Made by a program: the position numbers and the translations under genes. Source: Brevibacillus fortis (GTDB lineage Bacteria; Bacillota; Bacilli; Brevibacillales; Brevibacillaceae). Taken from it: a stretch of DNA of 64,000 nt. Each line of letters opens with the position of its first letter. Position 1 is the stretch's first letter. The notes below the pieces were generated by a model. The model did no database searches. It had not been told where the DNA came from and saw nothing but the letters and a program-made list of their open reading frames with translations. The stretch covers positions 59,348 through 123,347 of the forward strand of contig NZ_PXZM01000038.1 of NCBI RefSeq assembly GCF_003013395.1, in the 5' to 3' direction. Below are positions 61,755-64,000 of the stretch, one piece after another.

Positions 61755-63398
61755 CTATTTAAAATCAAGTGTGGACAAAACTTTGACGCACTTTGCCAAA
61801 GTAGCGGCAGAAATGCCGTATTTTTGAGCAAGAAGGGCTTGCGACTGTTTTTCGTTCGTGATCGTTCCGTATACATATTCCAATGCTGCGACCCACGCTA
61901 CTTCTTTTCGCACTTGTACACGACTTTGGGCATATTCATGATGCTTACGCCATACATCAAGGCACCATTCTCCAGCCTCTTGATTGCCCTGCGAGAGCAA
62001 ATAATGACGTATGCCTTCTTCTACACTGCTTTCCAGCTCGTCCGACTTAGGCATGCCATTTGTGCCAGCTGGTGTTTCTTCCGGCATCTCTGCACCCATA
62101 TCAGCCAAAGCCAGCAAGGCTAGCTTTTGTAGCTGTTGATTGTCCGTCTGGTAATAAAATTGACGGACCGCTGTTTCAGCTTCGTCGTCTCCAATCAGGG
62201 ACAACGTTTGCAGCACCGCGAATTTGACTTCGTCGCGTCCATGCTGCAAAGCCCAAAGAAGAGAGGCGCGGATCATCGGGTCTGTTTTAAAATCTTCCAC
62301 TCCCGTGAATGAAGCCTTTTCCCAAGAAACATCACGTTGGGTCGGATTGTATTGGTAGGGGATCGGTTTTATAGTCTCCCCTTCTTGTTCGTTTTTTACC
62401 ATTTGAATGTATTGATCTGCGATTCCTGCTTCTGGATCTAACTGCTTGGCTTTTTGCCACCAGCGCAGTGCCTGATCCTTTTTCCCGCTCAAATAAGCTG
62501 AGATCGCAGCATAGTGGTACGTGCACGCTTCATGCGGCCGTCCATTTCGCAGCATTCGTTGGTAATGGAAATACGCTTCGTCATGCTGACCGAGCACTCC
62601 CATTGTTGTTGCGAGCTTATAGGTATTTTCCGGATGGAACGGAACGACCTTTTTCAGCACATCAATCAAGCTCAACAGCTCTGTTGTTTGATTGTGATGG
62701 GAGAGCAAAACTGCCAAATTGCACAGGGCATGCAGGTTTCCTTCTTCTTTATCCAGCGTCTCTTCGATTGTCTCCATCGCCTTCTGGAATTCCCCAGCAT
62801 AATAGTAGGCGAGAGACAAATTGTTCCACGCCGGCAAAAAGTCAGGATCGGCCTCGACGATTTCTTTTAAGGTATCCAGAGCCTCCAGGAAACGTCCCTC
62901 TTCCAGACTACGACGAGCTCGTTCGTGTTTGCTGTATACGTCCTCTTTTTCACTTGGGAGGAAATGTCGTGGTGGCATGTCCAGCTCAAAGTAAATATAG
63001 TCGAGGAGCTCTTCGGCATCTTCCCGATACGGTCCGGTGCTATCTTCTTGTAAATAACGAACAGCCATTTCTTCTGCCATATGGTAATCTTCCAAGTTGG
63101 CATAGTTGTTCGCCATGTAGAAATACACTTCTGTCATGGCTGGATCCCATTTTTCTATCACTTCATAAAGGACTTCATTCGACGATTCAAACTGTCCGGT
63201 TTCAGCTAAAGCACTAGCTAAATGGCAATGGCATTCTGCATTCGTCGGCTCCATTTCAACTGCTCGGCGAAATGAACGTAATGCTTTATCATAGTCGTAC
63301 CGATTTAAACAACGCATTCCCCGGTCAACAAAAAAAGCGGCATCTTGCTTAAAGTCAACGACAGTCGTTCTCTTCAAAATACTTTTGTTATGTTTCAT
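61755..63398 (-). CDS. TPR-repeat protein (YvcD-like)
   Basis: This 547-aa soluble protein starts at ATG 63398 after GGAGG. Tandem tetratricopeptide repeats run from about residue 20 to 310 (YDKALRSFRRAVEMEPTNAE, FLEALDTLKEIVEADPDFLP, AGEFQKAMETIEETLDKEEG). A HEAT-like middle follows (VKFAVLQTLSLIGDDEAETA), then a C-terminal helical part ending AQKYGISAATLAKCVKVL. It is a protein-protein scaffold of unknown partner. Location beside trxB is the normal Bacillales order. Confidence 0.88.
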   Translation of the reverse strand: MKHNKSILKRTTVVDFKQDAAFFVDRGMRCLNRYDYDKALRSFRRAVEMEPTNAECHCHLASALAETGQFESSNEVLYEVIEKWDPAMTEVYFYMANNYANLEDYHMAEEMAVRYLQEDSTGPYREDAEELLDYIYFELDMPPRHFLPSEKEDVYSKHERARRSLEEGRFLEALDTLKEIVEADPDFLPAWNNLSLAYYYAGEFQKAMETIEETLDKEEGNLHALCNLAVLLSHHNQTTELLSLIDVLKKVVPFHPENTYKLATTMGVLGQHDEAYFHYQRMLRNGRPHEACTYHYAAISAYLSGKKDQALRWWQKAKQLDPEAGIADQYIQMVKNEQEGETIKPIPYQYNPTQRDVSWEKASFTGVEDFKTDPMIRASLLWALQHGRDEVKFAVLQTLSLIGDDEAETAVRQFYYQTDNQQLQKLALLALADMGAEMPEETPAGTNGMPKSDELESSVEEGIRHYLLSQGNQEAGEWCLDVWRKHHEYAQSRVQVRKEVAWVAALEYVYGTITNEKQSQALLAQKYGISAATLAKCVKVLSTLDFK

Positions 63399-63495
63399 AA
63401 AACCTCCAACATCGTAGGAGCTTACACTCCAAGTATCGTACCAGAAGCATCGGCACCCTACAAGCTGACTCGTCTTTTAAAGTGTTTGATCAAAT

Positions 63496-63527
63496 GAGTG
63501 TTCAAAAAGTCGACTTTTGAACCACTC
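63496..63527. repeat. Intergenic palindrome, AAAAAGT/GACTTTT type
   Basis: GAGTG at 63496-63500 and CACTC at 63523-63527 enclose TTCAAAAAGTCGACTTTTGAA. It shares its core with the palindrome at 1465-1500. Confidence 0.6.
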
Positions 63528-63540
63528 TATAAATAAAGCA

Positions 63541-63574
63541 AGAAACACCACTGGCCCATAGCAAGTGGTGTTTA
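63541..63574 (-). terminator. Terminator of the tRNA cluster
   Basis: AAACACCACT (63543-63552) pairs with AGTGGTGTTT (63564-63573), downstream of tRNA-Gly on the minus strand and followed by TTTCTTGC. Confidence 0.75.
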
Positions 63575-63584
63575 TGAACAAAAA

Positions 63585-63660
63585 TGGAGCGGACGAAGGG
63601 TCTCGAACCCTCGACCTTCGCCTTGGCAAGGCGACGCTCTACCAATTGAGCTACGTCCGC
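63585..63660 (-). tRNA. tRNA-Gly (anticodon GCC)
   Basis: The acceptor GCGGACG pairs with CGTCCGC, with an encoded TCCA end. The D-arm reads GCTCAATTGGTAGAGC and the anticodon stem-loop CGCCTTGCCAAGGCG; the T-arm contains GGTTCGAGACC. It is the last of four co-directional tRNAs. Confidence 0.97.
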
Positions 63661-63701
63661 ATATCTTGTCAACTATTCATATTTTGTCCGATTAAAAAAA
63701 C

Positions 63702-63777
63702 TGGTGAGCCATGAAGGACTCGAACCTTCGACCCTCTGATTAAAAGTCAGATGCTCTACCAACTGAGCTAATGGCTC
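63702..63777 (-). tRNA. tRNA-Lys (anticodon TTT)
   Basis: The acceptor GAGCCAT pairs with ATGGCTC, with an encoded ACCA end. The anticodon arm CTGACTTTTAATCAG gives TTT; the T-arm contains GGTTCGAGTCC. Confidence 0.97.
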
Positions 63778-63782
63778 GTACA

Positions 63783-63858
<76 letters not shown>

Positions 63859-63889
63859 ATATACTTTGTTCGCCACTCTTGAATAAGAA

Positions 63890-63966
63890 TGGCGGAGCTG
63901 ACGGGACTCGAACCCGCGACCTCCGGTGTGACAGACCGGCGTGAACTCCAACTTCACCACAGCTCC
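63890..63966 (-). tRNA. tRNA-Asp (anticodon GTC)
   Basis: The acceptor GGAGCTG pairs with CAGCTCC, with an encoded GCCA end. The anticodon arm CCGGTCTGTCACACCGG gives GTC; the T-arm contains GGTTCGAGTCC. More tRNA or rRNA genes may lie beyond the right edge. Confidence 0.96.
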
Positions 63967-64000
63967 ATATAGAAGGCTTGTTCCTTCAAAACTGAATACG

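Overview
The window reads as chromosomal DNA of a spore-forming, Gram-positive Bacillales, most like Brevibacillus or a close relative. The reasons are a conserved clpP / crh-whiA-yvcK-rapZ-trxB block, a secG-rnr-smpB-ssrA block, a cggR-led glycolytic operon, sigma-54, an SspH-type spore protein, strong AGGAGG ribosome binding sites and many intrinsic terminators. The genus is an inference from gene order and protein character; no search was run.

Layout. 1-9.7 kb: a two-component system cut by the left edge, a decayed MalT/LuxR-type regulator, an RDD membrane protein, two small helical proteins of unknown role, a DPP-IV-like peptidase, a diguanylate cyclase and a prolyl-4-hydroxylase-like oxygenase. 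9.8-14.4 kb: brnQ, a broken azlD-like relic, and a cassette of two tiny paralogous peptides followed, after a terminator, by a 492-aa helical HExxH protein. I consider this cassette the best candidate for an undescribed system. 14.5-22.35 kb: an AT-rich accessory region downstream of ssrA (tmRNA). It holds a three-gene ABC-3C type defence operon, a 5'-truncated second copy of ssrA, a large P-loop ATPase and a membrane protein. 22.5-26 kb: smpB, rnr, secG.

26.3-34.9 kb: a membrane-anchored cytochrome c, fetAB, an ECF sigma factor with a DUF4309 protein, and a Fur-box-controlled siderophore uptake locus. The two permease genes of that locus are separated from the ATPase gene by a 0.5-kb palindromic element. 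35-45.2 kb: eno, gpmI, tpiA, pgk, gap, an NhaC-family antiporter and cggR in one transcription unit, then a glutaredoxin-like gene and rpoN. 45.4-56 kb: tRNA-Arg, three tandem secreted PPC-like proteins, a second Fur-controlled siderophore locus that lacks an ATPase, a YtzI-like small protein, a PAS histidine kinase, small spore-type proteins, a branched-chain amino acid binding lipoprotein and a stalk-domain protein. 56-64 kb: CtsR-regulated clpP, small spore genes, crh-whiA-yvcK-rapZ, trxB, a TPR protein and four tRNA genes (Asp, Phe, Lys, Gly).

How it fits together. The core genes form standard glycolysis, proteolysis, trans-translation and redox modules. The two iron loci probably share the single ATPase at 33.99-34.82 kb. 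The ssrA-flanked AT-rich stretch is the horizontally acquired part and is rich in defence-like genes. Many starts were moved downstream from the longest frame to fit a ribosome binding site; each such case is stated.
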